Positions 25,723 to 34,537 of a stretch of 64,000 bases of DNA are shown in pieces. The position numbers and the translations under genes were made by a program. The DNA is from a filamentous cyanobacterium CCT1. Its GTDB lineage: Bacteria; Cyanobacteriota; Cyanobacteriia; Phormidesmidales; Phormidesmidaceae. Location: NCBI GenBank assembly GCA_003017855.1, contig PYER01000003.1, positions 1 through 64,000 of the forward strand, read 5' to 3'. Under the pieces are notes generated by a model. That model was given only the letters and a program-made list of their open reading frames with translations, made no database searches and was not told the origin of the DNA. Numbering within the stretch: the first letter of the stretch is position 1; each line of letters opens with the position of its first letter.

Positions 25723-25756
25723 AGTGGGTCCAGGATAGCGGGCCGGTACAGCAATT

Positions 25757-27097
25757 TTAGCGATCTTGACGAACGGTAATGTTTTCGAGCGATTTGCCGG
25801 GAGGCAGGTCAACAAAGACGCGATCGCCCGCCTCGACGCCGCTGATAATTTGAATCTGGTCGCCCACCTGCGGCCCCAGGGTAACGGGCTGAAACACAAC
25901 TTCGCGGTTGTCGCCGGGCACCAGCACCCCTGTTTCGCCCGCCTGGGTCACCACCGCCACCGTGGGCACCACCAGGGCATCGGCCAGCTGATCGCCAATA
26001 AAGGCCACGTTGACATTCATATTCGATCGCAGAATGTCTTTGCCGTCGAGCAGCTCAATGCGCACCTGAAATAGGGTGACATTTTGCCGCTCGATCGCCT
26101 CCGGGGCCACCAGCTTGACCCGGCCCGCAAAGGTCTGTTCAGGGAACGCGTCGGCGACAATCTCGACCCGCTGCCCCGGCTCGATCAGGCTAATGTCGGC
26201 CTCGGGCACCTCCGCCAGCACCTCTAGATCCTCCGCCAGGGCCACGATCGCCGTAGATGTCGCCGACGACAGCTCCGAGGCCGAGGTGGTTGGGGTCACA
26301 AACGCCCCAACGGTCGCAAACTTCTGGGTGATCGTGCCGCCAAAGGGGGCGCGGATGAAGGATTCACTCTGCCGCACCTGGGCCGCTTCGAGCTGGGCGC
26401 GGGCCTGGGCCAGGCGGGCCTCGGCCTGGGCAATCGCCTCTTGCCGTGGCCCGCTGCGCAGGTCGTCCACTCGTCGCCGCGATTCGGTGACGCGGGCCTG
26501 GGCCTGCTCCAGAGCGGCCTGGGCGCTACGCTGCTCGCGTTGGGCGGTATCCAGGTCGGTGGCGGCTACTGCCCCACGCTCGTAGAGCTGCTGGCGACGC
26601 GCCAGCTCGCTGGCAGCTAGATCGACACGAGCCTGGGCATCGCGGACCTGAGCCCGGTTGGCCTCAACGGTGGCTTCAGCCTGGGCAATTTCGTCGGAGC
26701 GGCTGCCCCGGCGTAGCTCAGCTAGGGCGGCTTCGGCTTCGGCCACCGCCGCCTGGTTTTGATCGACCTGAGCAGCGGTGTCGCGGCTGCGCATGCGGGC
26801 GATTAGCTGGCCGGACTCGACGCGATCGCCCTGCTCGACGTATAGCTCTTCTAAAACCCCGGCATTCTCGGGACTGAGGTTAACGGTTTGCACTGGCCTG
26901 ACGGTACCGCTGGCCGACACCCGCACCGTCAGCGGCTCGATCGCCGCCTGGGTCGTAAATTCTGCTACGTCGTAGGCGTTTTGGCGGCTGCGCCAGAGGC
27001 CAAAGCCCACGGCCCCAGCCACTAGCGTAGCGGCCGCCAGCCCCGCCAGCAGCCAGACCAGCGGACGACGTACCTTACCAATTAGAGGAACCTGCAT
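25757..27097 (-). CDS. HlyD/MacA-type efflux periplasmic adaptor
   Basis: A 446-residue membrane-fusion protein. One N-terminal membrane helix (VWLLAGLAAATLVAGAVGFGLW) anchors it. A first biotinyl-lipoyl half (GVLEELYVEQGDRVESGQLIARM) is followed by a long coiled-coil hairpin (about 115-240, rich in Ala, Glu, Gln, Arg), then the second lipoyl half (SFIRAPFGGTITQKFATVGAFV) and beta-barrel/membrane-proximal domains. It would link an inner-membrane permease with an outer-membrane channel. The cognate permease is likely the 23360 gene, although DUF29 and Uma2 genes intervene. Confidence 0.92.
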   Translation of the reverse strand: MQVPLIGKVRRPLVWLLAGLAAATLVAGAVGFGLWRSRQNAYDVAEFTTQAAIEPLTVRVSASGTVRPVQTVNLSPENAGVLEELYVEQGDRVESGQLIARMRSRDTAAQVDQNQAAVAEAEAALAELRRGSRSDEIAQAEATVEANRAQVRDAQARVDLAASELARRQQLYERGAVAATDLDTAQREQRSAQAALEQAQARVTESRRRVDDLRSGPRQEAIAQAEARLAQARAQLEAAQVRQSESFIRAPFGGTITQKFATVGAFVTPTTSASELSSATSTAIVALAEDLEVLAEVPEADISLIEPGQRVEIVADAFPEQTFAGRVKLVAPEAIERQNVTLFQVRIELLDGKDILRSNMNVNVAFIGDQLADALVVPTVAVVTQAGETGVLVPGDNREVVFQPVTLGPQVGDQIQIISGVEAGDRVFVDLPPGKSLENITVRQDR

Positions 27098-27269
27098 AGA
27101 AAACTTGCGATTTTGGATTTTGGCTAGAACTAAACCAAGTAGCCAGAACTAAACCAGTTAGTTTAATTGTAACGATCGCAGCTCGGCCCTTACTCTGAGA
27201 TAGGGCAATGGCTATCGGCCCTGTCCACAGCATTGAGCACGATCTTGAGAAGAAATGGGGGAGGGCGCT

Positions 27270-28385
27270 ATGGCAGAAACTTCGGTGAAAGTGGCGGTAG
27301 TCGGCACTGGCTTTGGCCAGAAGGTCCATATTCCAGGCTTGCAGGCCCACCATCGCACCGAGGTGGTGGCGGTCTACCACCGCGATTTGGCCCAGGCCCA
27401 GGCGATCGCCGCTGCCCACCACATTCCCCACGCCTGCGACAGCATTGATGCGATTGTGGCCCTGCCGGAGGTGCAGGCCGTCACCGTGGCCACGCCCCCA
27501 TTTCTGCACTATGACCAGGCCAAAACCGTGCTCGAAGCGGGCAAGCACCTGCTGCTAGAAAAGCCCACGGCGCTGTCGGGGTCCGAGGCGGAGGATATTG
27601 CGAAACTAGCGCGCGATCGCAGCCTGATTGCCACCATGGATTTTGAATTTCGCTTTGTGCCCGCCTGGCAGCACTTAGCTGAACGGCTGGCCGCTGGCTA
27701 CGTTGGCAACCTGCGCTTCGTCAACATCACCTGGACGGTGCCGGGCCGGGCCGACCCCAGCCGCGCCTGGAACTGGTACTCGCGCCAGGACCAGGGGGGT
27801 GGTGCCCTGGGGGCCTTTGCCTCCCACAGCTTCGACTACATTACCTGGCTGTTTGGCCCCACTCAGCGGCTGTGCGCCCGCCTCAGCACCGCCATTCCCC
27901 ACCGTCCTGACCCGGCGACGGGGGAGCTAAAGCCGGTCGATGCCGACGACACCTGTAGCCTGATTCTGGATCTGCAGAACGGTGTTCCCTGTCAGGTAGC
28001 GATTAGCTCGGTCACCTATGCGGGTCGGGGCCACTGGGTCGAGGTCTACGGCGACGGTGGCACCCTGGTTTTGGGCAGCGACAACCTGAGCGACTACGTG
28101 CACGGGTTCAAGCTATGGGGCAGTCAGGGGGGCGCACCTCTGGCCGAAATCGCGATTCCCGATCGCCTCCAGTTTCCCACCACCTACAGCGATGGCCGCA
28201 TTGCCCCCTTTGTGCGGGTCGTCAACCACTGGGTCGGCGATATTGACCGGGGGCAGATGACGGCTCCTTCTATTTGGGATGGGGTGCGATCGCAGCACCT
28301 GATGGATCTGGCCCACCGCTCCCACCGGGAAAACCGCTGGGTAGAGGTGCCCAACCCGCTGCCTCAGGGTCTGTCGCAGGTATAG
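27270..28385 (+). CDS. Gfo/Idh/MocA-family NAD(P)-dependent oxidoreductase
   Basis: The ATG at 27270 follows GGGAGG, so I prefer it to the track start 15 bp earlier; the protein is 371 residues. The Rossmann N-terminus reads VKVAVVGTGFGQKVHIPGLQ, the family Lys lies in LLEKPTAL, and the C-terminal alpha/beta domain contains GGGALGAFASHSFDYITWLFG with the conserved His-Asp pattern. Members oxidise or reduce sugars, inositols and related substrates; the substrate here is unknown. It is divergent from the MacA-like gene. Confidence 0.9.
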   Translation: MAETSVKVAVVGTGFGQKVHIPGLQAHHRTEVVAVYHRDLAQAQAIAAAHHIPHACDSIDAIVALPEVQAVTVATPPFLHYDQAKTVLEAGKHLLLEKPTALSGSEAEDIAKLARDRSLIATMDFEFRFVPAWQHLAERLAAGYVGNLRFVNITWTVPGRADPSRAWNWYSRQDQGGGALGAFASHSFDYITWLFGPTQRLCARLSTAIPHRPDPATGELKPVDADDTCSLILDLQNGVPCQVAISSVTYAGRGHWVEVYGDGGTLVLGSDNLSDYVHGFKLWGSQGGAPLAEIAIPDRLQFPTTYSDGRIAPFVRVVNHWVGDIDRGQMTAPSIWDGVRSQHLMDLAHRSHRENRWVEVPNPLPQGLSQV

Positions 28386-28398
28386 AAATGTTCCCGAT

Positions 28399-28431
28399 TT
28401 AGCCCCACAGCCATACCGAGACTGGGGCTAA
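28399..28431 (+). terminator. short stem-loop after the oxidoreductase gene
   Basis: TTAGCCCC pairs with GGGGCTAA (8 bp, 17-nt loop) 13 bp after the stop codon. There is no T-run, so termination is only plausible. Confidence 0.35.
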
Positions 28432-28561
28432 GGGGTATCCTCAAGGGCATCCTTAACTAATGGTGGTTTGCAAACGAATCGAAGGTGGCTGCAACAGAGC
28501 CGTGGCTCAGTCTGCCAACCCGTTTTTACCACCTACCCTCTAGCCACCGCTCCGGTGATTC

Positions 28562-29353
28562 ATGGCGTTTCAACGATATCCCCTCGCGACAGTTCAAAAG
28601 GTGAGCCAGTTTATTCGTGAGACGCTGGTGCTACCTCCCCACGAACAGCAGCCGGGCAAGCTCAGCCCCCAGGATGACGACGATGCCCCCATCCCCGACT
28701 CGCTCAACGCCCTGGGCGATCTGTTTCGGGTGGGCGATCTGCCCGAAGACAACGTGCCTGCCCCCAATGCCGAGGGCCGCTGGTTTGTCAGCACCCTTGA
28801 CCCCGCTAACGCGCTCACTAAGCTGCCGGGGCTGTGGCTGCGGCCCGGCATTCGCCTGGTCACCTACCTGCGCCAGGATGGCAATGGCGGCCTAGGGGCG
28901 ACCGTAGCCCTGCCGGGGCTGCTCAGCACCACGGAGTATCTAGACGACGCGATCAACGCCGTTACCGCCGCCGACCAGGTGCCCAGCCCCATGGGGGCGC
29001 TGCCCAACCTGATGGCCGGCATTGAGGGGGACGGCTCGCTGGCCTCGTTTCTGACAGCCTCAATCTTTATCCGAGAAGTGCGAGAGTTTGGCCGGTTTGG
29101 CCGCTACGCCCGCTGGGTGCACCATCGCTTTGTGTCCACCCCGCCCCAACAGATTCCGTGGCAGTGGCGCACCAAAATGCCCGAGGATTTTTCGCCTAAA
29201 GTGGTGCTGCGTCAGGATGCCGAAGTGGTTGTGGAGTTCTACTCCTGCCGGGTGCAAAAGCCCGTTGCTCTGTTTCGCCACCTCGATCGCTACCCCCCCA
29301 ACAGCTACACTGCCGAAAACCAGGACCAGGTGGTGGCCGTAGCCGGAAATTAA
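28562..29353 (+). CDS. conserved-looking hypothetical protein
   Basis: A 263-residue soluble protein with no signal peptide. Notable segments are RETLVLPPHEQQPGKLSPQ, an acidic run (DDDDAPIPDS), RWFVSTLDPANALTKLPGLWLRPGIRL, and a Trp-rich PWQWRTKMPEDFSPKV near residue 200. GC-rich codon use matches the core genome. I do not recognise a domain. It lies alone between the oxidoreductase and HPPD genes on the same strand. Confidence 0.7.
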   Translation: MAFQRYPLATVQKVSQFIRETLVLPPHEQQPGKLSPQDDDDAPIPDSLNALGDLFRVGDLPEDNVPAPNAEGRWFVSTLDPANALTKLPGLWLRPGIRLVTYLRQDGNGGLGATVALPGLLSTTEYLDDAINAVTAADQVPSPMGALPNLMAGIEGDGSLASFLTASIFIREVREFGRFGRYARWVHHRFVSTPPQQIPWQWRTKMPEDFSPKVVLRQDAEVVVEFYSCRVQKPVALFRHLDRYPPNSYTAENQDQVVAVAGN

Positions 29354-29544
29354 CCTCTGCCGGGGACAGACTGGGCGACACGGTACGGTAGCCAAGCGGC
29401 CCCAGAAACTTAGGCTCAGCTCGCGGCGTGGTCTAAAATTGACGGTAGCTTTCGGTATCTAAAAGAAAATCTTCTCAAAGGATAGGACGTTGGGGAGTAG
29501 GTTTGTGCTCCAATAACAGCGAGATCACCACGAAACCTGGCCCT

Positions 29545-30654
29545 ATGGAGTTTAACCATCTGAGTTTTTATGTGGAGGCGGTAGCCCCCTGGCGCGACTG
29601 GTTTGTCAACGCCTGGGGAGGCGTTTGCTCGGAGCCAGCAGCCGAGGCCTCCGCTGAGCAAAACTCTCGGCAGGCGCTGGTGTACGTGGGCCGAGTGCCC
29701 CTGCTCATCGTGGCCGATGCCGCCGTAGTGGGCACTTATCTCCAGCAGCATCCACCGGGCATTGGCGATGTGGCGCTGCGGGTGCGGGCGCTGGAGCCAG
29801 TTTTGGAGCAGGTTGTGGCAGCCGGAGGCAGTTTGGTGCAGCCGGTTCAGCGCGATCGCTGGGGCCGGGGCCGCTGGGCCAAAATTCAGGGGTGGGGATC
29901 GCTCACCCACACGCTGATTGAGTCGCAGCAGCCGGAGAGCTGGGTGCCGGGTATCGCCCCCGACCAGGGCAGGCGCGCCGCCCCCAGAGACAGCTTGATT
30001 ACCGCCGTCGACCATGCCGTCGTCAACGTGCCGAAGGGAGAGCTGCCTCAGGCGATCGCCTGGTACGCCGGCCAGCTTGGCTTTCAGCCCCGGCAGCGGT
30101 TTACCATCGATACGCCCCGCTCAGGGCTGCGCAGTCAGGTGCTGGCCCACCCCCAGGGCAATGCCCAGCTGCCCATCAACGAACCCGCCACGGCCAATTC
30201 GCAGGTGCAGGAGTTTCTCGACTACAACCGGGGGGGTGGAATTCAGCACGTGGCTCTGCACACCGCCGATATTGTGCATACGGTGGGGCAGCTGCGGGCC
30301 GGGGGCGTGGGGTTTTTGGCGGTGCCGCCCAGCTACTACGAGGCCCTGCGGCGGCGGCCCGGCTATCAAACCCAGGGCGATAGTACCTCAGAGTGGCTGC
30401 GCCAGCGCGAGGCGGCCATTGCTCAACTGCAAATTTTGGTCGACTGGGAGCCCCATCTGCCCCAGGCGCGCCTGCTGCAAACCTTTACCCAGCCGCTGCT
30501 GAGCATTCCGACGGTTTTTTTTGAGCTGATTCAGCGTCAGGTCGTACAGCTTAAAGAGGAGGCCGTGCAGGCCCAGGGGTTTGGCGAGCGCAACTTTCAG
30601 GCCCTGTTTGAGGCGATCGAGCGCGAGCAAATGAAGCGGGGCAGCTTGGCCTAG
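29545..30654 (+). CDS. hppD: 4-hydroxyphenylpyruvate dioxygenase
   Basis: The ATG at 29545 (MEFNHLSFYVEAVAPWRDWF) gives 369 residues; the TTG in the track adds an unlikely extension. Two vicinal-oxygen-chelate halves are visible. The iron ligands of the C-terminal half are the His of AVDHAVVN, the His of GGIQHVALHT and the Glu of TVFFELIQRQ. The enzyme converts 4-hydroxyphenylpyruvate to homogentisate, feeding tocopherol synthesis in cyanobacteria. Its stop overlaps the convergent CPP1-like stop by 4 bp. The length is usual for cyanobacterial members. Confidence 0.93.
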   Translation: MEFNHLSFYVEAVAPWRDWFVNAWGGVCSEPAAEASAEQNSRQALVYVGRVPLLIVADAAVVGTYLQQHPPGIGDVALRVRALEPVLEQVVAAGGSLVQPVQRDRWGRGRWAKIQGWGSLTHTLIESQQPESWVPGIAPDQGRRAAPRDSLITAVDHAVVNVPKGELPQAIAWYAGQLGFQPRQRFTIDTPRSGLRSQVLAHPQGNAQLPINEPATANSQVQEFLDYNRGGGIQHVALHTADIVHTVGQLRAGGVGFLAVPPSYYEALRRRPGYQTQGDSTSEWLRQREAAIAQLQILVDWEPHLPQARLLQTFTQPLLSIPTVFFELIQRQVVQLKEEAVQAQGFGERNFQALFEAIEREQMKRGSLA

Positions 30655-31259
30655 CGGAGAAAGCTGGTCACTGTCCACAGCGACAGACAGGTGACCGCCG
30701 CCGCAACGGCATCGGGGCTAGCCCAGGCAAACTGCGCTCCCTGCGGAATCAGCAGCTGACCAACGGTCAAACCGAGGGCCAAACCAGCCGCCAGCCCGCC
30801 AATGGTGAGCAGCACCGATCGCCAGAATTTATTCTCTTTGCGGTTGAGAAAGTAAATTGCGGCCCCAATGGCCACCGCCAGGGCTAGCGACGGCGCGGCA
30901 AAGCCTAGGATCGCCAAACCGCCGTAGGTGACAGCAGGCCAGAGAATGTCGTCTCGGCTGGGGGTGTCGACCAGGCCACTGAGCCATTCGGGGCGGGGGA
31001 AGGTGGGGGCAGACTTGGTCGGTGGCGGTGGCTCGGGCACGTTTTCGGCAAAGCGAATGCGGTCGGGCACTTTGATCTTGCCCTCCTGGCGCAGCCGCAG
31101 TCGCTCCATCAAAATAGCGTCGTAGGCGGCTTCTACCGCGGCCTGCTGCTTGGGCTCTTCGGCATACTGATCGACCAAGCGATCGCGGGCCTCCTGAATT
31201 TCTTCAAAGGTTGAGGCTTCGGTCAGCCCCAGCAGTTCGTACGAATTTTGGTCGCTCAT
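30651..31259 (-). CDS. CPP1-like membrane protein with J-like domain
   Basis: The ATG at 31259 (MSDQNSYELLGL) gives 202 residues. Residues 5-50 are a J-domain-like region (YELLGLTEASTFEEIQEARDRLVDQY ... VEAAYDAILMERL) lacking the HPD motif. After a Pro-rich linker come four hydrophobic segments (about 105-200). CPP1-like proteins are conserved in cyanobacteria and plastids, where CPP1 assists protochlorophyllide oxidoreductase; the bacterial role is inferred. The gene is convergent with hppD, with a 4-bp overlap of stops. Confidence 0.85.
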   Translation of the reverse strand: MSDQNSYELLGLTEASTFEEIQEARDRLVDQYAEEPKQQAAVEAAYDAILMERLRLRQEGKIKVPDRIRFAENVPEPPPPTKSAPTFPRPEWLSGLVDTPSRDDILWPAVTYGGLAILGFAAPSLALAVAIGAAIYFLNRKENKFWRSVLLTIGGLAAGLALGLTVGQLLIPQGAQFAWASPDAVAAAVTCLSLWTVTSFLR

Positions 31260-31584
31260 CTGCAAAACCCCAAAGCCCCCAGACGACTTAACAACATTAG
31301 CTAACTTCAGCGGAGAATCAAGCTGGTGGGTTGCCCATAGCCTGACCGCGCGATCTGAAGCTGCTTCTGGCTTAACCCCAGTGTAACCAGCCACCCCGTA
31401 AATAGGGAACACCCGCCTTGACGGCTTGCTCCTTGGCCCATCTTAAGGCCTGAGCACCGCTCTGAGCGCCAACAATCGGGGAATGCGCAATTATTGTTTG
31501 TGTCTTTTGGGTATGTCAGGCAGAGGGCAAGTTCAGCCCCTAGGATAATGAGTAGTTTAAGCGTTTTAGCTTTTGTCTAGCCCC

Positions 31585-33222
31585 ATGGGTATAACTTCAA
31601 TGCTCTCCTGGCGGCTGGCCCAGGTATCTCCTGGGATAGATGTGCTGCCCACTCAACCTGCTGCAAGCAACGACGTCACCAGTTTGGTCAACACGCTGAT
31701 TGTGCTGCTGCTGGTGGCCACGGTGGTCGCATTGATTACTCGGCGGCTGCGAATTCCTTACGTGGTGGGGCTGGTGCTGGCGGGGCTGACCATCACTAAA
31801 TCACTGCTGCCGGGGTCGGTGGGCCTCAACCCAGAGATTATTCTCAATCTGTTTTTGCCCATTTTGATCTTCGAGGCCGCCATCAATACCGACATCAGCC
31901 GGTTGCGCAGCACCATCAAGCCGATTGCCCTGATTGCGGGGCCGGGGGTAATGCTGGCGGCCATCATTACCGCCACCTTGCTGCGATGGGGCCTGGGGCT
32001 GGCCACCATTACCGCCGCCGCGATCGGGGTGATTCTGACAATTACCGATACGGTGTCGGTGATTGCCGCCTTTAGAACGGTGCCGGTGCCCCCCCGGCTG
32101 GCCACCATTGTGGAGGGCGAAAGCCTGTTCAACGACGGCATTGCCCTGGTGCTGCTGGGCATCATCACCACCATCTACCTGCAGGGGTCGTTTACGGCCT
32201 GGGAAGGGGTGCAGCAGCTGGTGATTGCCTTTGTGGGCGGTGGAACGCTGGGGCTGGGGCTGGGCTACCTGTGCGTGGGCCTGTTTCAGCAGCTCGACGA
32301 TGCCCTCAGCAACATATTGCTGACGGTGGCGGTGTCGCTGGGCACGTTTCAGATTGGTCAGGCGCTGGGGGTATCGAGCGCGATCGCCGTCGTCATTGCC
32401 GGGCTGGTGATTGGCGAACTGGGCTTTCGCCAGACCTCGGCCTCCACCAAGGTGACGCTGCTCAACTTTTGGGAGTACGCGGGCTTTGGGGTCAATACGT
32501 TTATCTTTCTGCTGGTGGGCATCGAGGTTGACCCCAGCGTGCTGCTGCAAACGATTCCGGCGGCGCTGTTTGCGATCGTGGCCTATCAGATCGGCCGCAT
32601 TCTAACCACCTACCCGCTGCTGTACCTGCTGCGCTTTGTCGATCGCCCGCTGCCCCTGCGCTGGCAGCACGTGCTGATTTTGGGCAACATCAAGGGATCG
32701 CTGTCGATGGCGCTGGCGCTGAGCTTGCCCCCCGATCTGCCGGGGCGATCGCAGGTGGTCGCCCTGGTGTTTAGCACCGTGCTGCTGTCGCTGGTGGGCC
32801 AGGGGCTGAGCCTGCCCTTTCTGGTCAGGCGGCTGCGGCTGAGCAGTCCCTCGCTCACCAGGCAGCGCCTCGAAGCCCTGCAGCTCAACCTGATTGCCGC
32901 CAAAGCCGCCCAGCAGGAGCTGGCCACCCTGCTGCAGTCGGGCAGCCTGCCCAAAAACCTCTACGAAGAGCTGTTCGCCGCCTACCAGGCCCAAATTGCC
33001 GCCGCCGATCGCGACCTGCGCGACTTCTACAACCAGCGCACCCTCAGCGACGCTGCCCACTTAGAGGACCAGAGCCACCTCGACGGCCTGCGCCGTCGCC
33101 TGTATTTGGCCGAAAAAGGGGCCGTCAACGACGCCCTGCGCAAAGGGCTGCTGTCGGAGGAAACCAGCCAGGCCTACGTGCGATCGCTGAATGAAAAGCT
33201 GCTCTCCCTTAAGGACGATTGA
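31585..33222 (+). CDS. CPA1-family Na+(K+)/H+ antiporter
   Basis: The ATG at 31585 gives 545 residues; the track's TTG is four codons earlier. The protein has about 12 hydrophobic segments with NhaP/CPA1 hallmarks: IPYVVGLVLAGLTI, FEAAINTDISRLR, the ion-binding region LTITDTVSVIAAFR with Asp, EGESLFNDGIALVL, and the RWQHVLILGNIKGSLSMALALSLP helix with its conserved Gly and Ser. The C-terminal 130 residues are a cytoplasmic helical tail. It exchanges monovalent cations for protons in pH and salt homeostasis. Confidence 0.92.
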   Translation: MGITSMLSWRLAQVSPGIDVLPTQPAASNDVTSLVNTLIVLLLVATVVALITRRLRIPYVVGLVLAGLTITKSLLPGSVGLNPEIILNLFLPILIFEAAINTDISRLRSTIKPIALIAGPGVMLAAIITATLLRWGLGLATITAAAIGVILTITDTVSVIAAFRTVPVPPRLATIVEGESLFNDGIALVLLGIITTIYLQGSFTAWEGVQQLVIAFVGGGTLGLGLGYLCVGLFQQLDDALSNILLTVAVSLGTFQIGQALGVSSAIAVVIAGLVIGELGFRQTSASTKVTLLNFWEYAGFGVNTFIFLLVGIEVDPSVLLQTIPAALFAIVAYQIGRILTTYPLLYLLRFVDRPLPLRWQHVLILGNIKGSLSMALALSLPPDLPGRSQVVALVFSTVLLSLVGQGLSLPFLVRRLRLSSPSLTRQRLEALQLNLIAAKAAQQELATLLQSGSLPKNLYEELFAAYQAQIAAADRDLRDFYNQRTLSDAAHLEDQSHLDGLRRRLYLAEKGAVNDALRKGLLSEETSQAYVRSLNEKLLSLKDD

Positions 33223-33436
33223 CCCCTAAAGCTGACCAGGTGCACACTATAGAGCCGGATCAATAGGCGTCATTGCCTTGGGAAGTGCATTTTTTCAGGG
33301 GAGCAGAGGGCTAATGCTTGAGGGGGAGCCGGGGGCATGGGTTTTAGACCTTTAGCAAGATGGGCGAGGGAAACGCTACTCTGCTAATCTATACGTAGTC
33401 GTTATGACTTCATTTTAATTATTTGGAGATTTAGTG

Positions 33437-33538
33437 ATGGGTTCAGTATTCGCGCGAGGGCTGCAGGCCGTTAGAGATGCCATCAAGCGCAGCAATGATG
33501 CCGTTGCTGAAGGTCGACGTCTGACCAGGCGTTGCTAG
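33437..33538 (+). CDS. possible 33-residue basic peptide
   Basis: A short ORF preceded by TTTGGAGATTTAGTG (GGAG 7 nt before ATG). The product, with FARGLQAVRDAIKRSNDAVAEG, is basic and amphipathic, ending in a Cys. It is too short for the ORF track. It could be a small regulatory or membrane-active peptide, or the start of a broken gene. The rest of the 33223-33668 gap contains nothing else I can support. Confidence 0.35.
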   Translation: MGSVFARGLQAVRDAIKRSNDAVAEGRRLTRRC

Positions 33539-33668
33539 AGCGACGGTCCAGAGATCGGGTTTCTAAGCCAGGAGGTCGTCCTTGCGGTAGCGCAACGCCG
33601 AAACACTGGTTTTTGCCGCACTGTATTGATGATTTAGCTCGTCGGTGGCTAAGCTGTTCAAGGGTATA

Positions 33669-34346
33669 TCAGGCACAAAGCCCCATAAAATCGAGCATTT
33701 TTCGCACCAGGCCAGGTTTTGTCACCGCCAAAATGGTTGAGCCGCTCTCCAGAATCGTGCTGCCATTGGGAATGGTTAAGTCTTCGTGGGGGTGGGCCTG
33801 GTAGCCAATAATCAGCGTCCCGGCAGGGAACCGGGAGTCTTGGGCGATTTCGGCTACGGAGCGCCCCACGATCGTGCACTGCTGTGGAATCGGCAGCTTG
33901 AGCACCTCCACCTGGCCCTGCTCAAAGTGCATCATGGCCTCGACCTGAGGGTATTCAATGGCGCTCACCATCCGGTTGATGGTGAGTTCGGTAGTGCTGA
34001 TGGTGTGGGTCGCCCCGGCCAGCTGGTAGGGCTCGGCAAAGTCGCGATCGCTCATCCGCACCACCGTCTGGGGCACGCCGTAGTGCTTGGAGAGGGTGAC
34101 AATTGCCAGGTTGAGCGCATCTTCCGGCAGGGCCGCAATCACCGCATCGGCCTTGCGAATGCCTGCCTCTAGCAGCGTCGTGGTGTTGACGGCGCTGCCC
34201 TCAAAGGCCATCACGCCAATTTTTTCGCGGGCATACTGGCAGGCCAGCGGGTCAGTATCGACGACAGCTACGGTGTGGCCTTCATCGAGCAGGGTTTTTG
34301 CCAGCTCTAGGCCCAGCATGCCGGCACCGCCAATTAAAACGTACAT
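33669..34346 (-). CDS. TrkA-type NAD-binding potassium transport regulator
   Basis: The ATG at 34346 (MYVLIGGAGMLGLELAKTL) gives 225 residues. Residues 1-130 are a TrkA-N Rossmann domain with GGAGMLG, an acidic VVDTDPL for adenosine ribose binding and GSAVNTTTLLEAG. Residues 140-220 are a TrkA-C (RCK_C) ligand-binding domain (VLKLPIPQQCTIVGRSVAEIA). Such proteins gate Trk/Ktr potassium channels in response to nucleotides. No Trk channel gene is adjacent; the CPA1 antiporter lies upstream on the opposite strand. Confidence 0.9.
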   Translation of the reverse strand: MYVLIGGAGMLGLELAKTLLDEGHTVAVVDTDPLACQYAREKIGVMAFEGSAVNTTTLLEAGIRKADAVIAALPEDALNLAIVTLSKHYGVPQTVVRMSDRDFAEPYQLAGATHTISTTELTINRMVSAIEYPQVEAMMHFEQGQVEVLKLPIPQQCTIVGRSVAEIAQDSRFPAGTLIIGYQAHPHEDLTIPNGSTILESGSTILAVTKPGLVRKMLDFMGLCA

Positions 34347-34537
34347 GCTTAATGACTCCTTAATCAATGACGGTCAAGCTGCTCTAGGGAGTAATTAACC
34401 CCCCAGAGGGATATACCAAAGTTTTAGGCTTTAGTATGCTCACCCGAAGGGAGTTGCCTTATGACGCCTGGTTAGAAACGACCTGGCTGTCCCTCTATAG
34501 CTGACTTATCAATCGACCATCCCACGGAGCTAATCCT

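Noticed and set aside
27075-27548. Minus-strand 157-residue ORF
   Set aside because: Antisense shadow of the Gfo/Idh oxidoreductase; His/Gly-rich composition.
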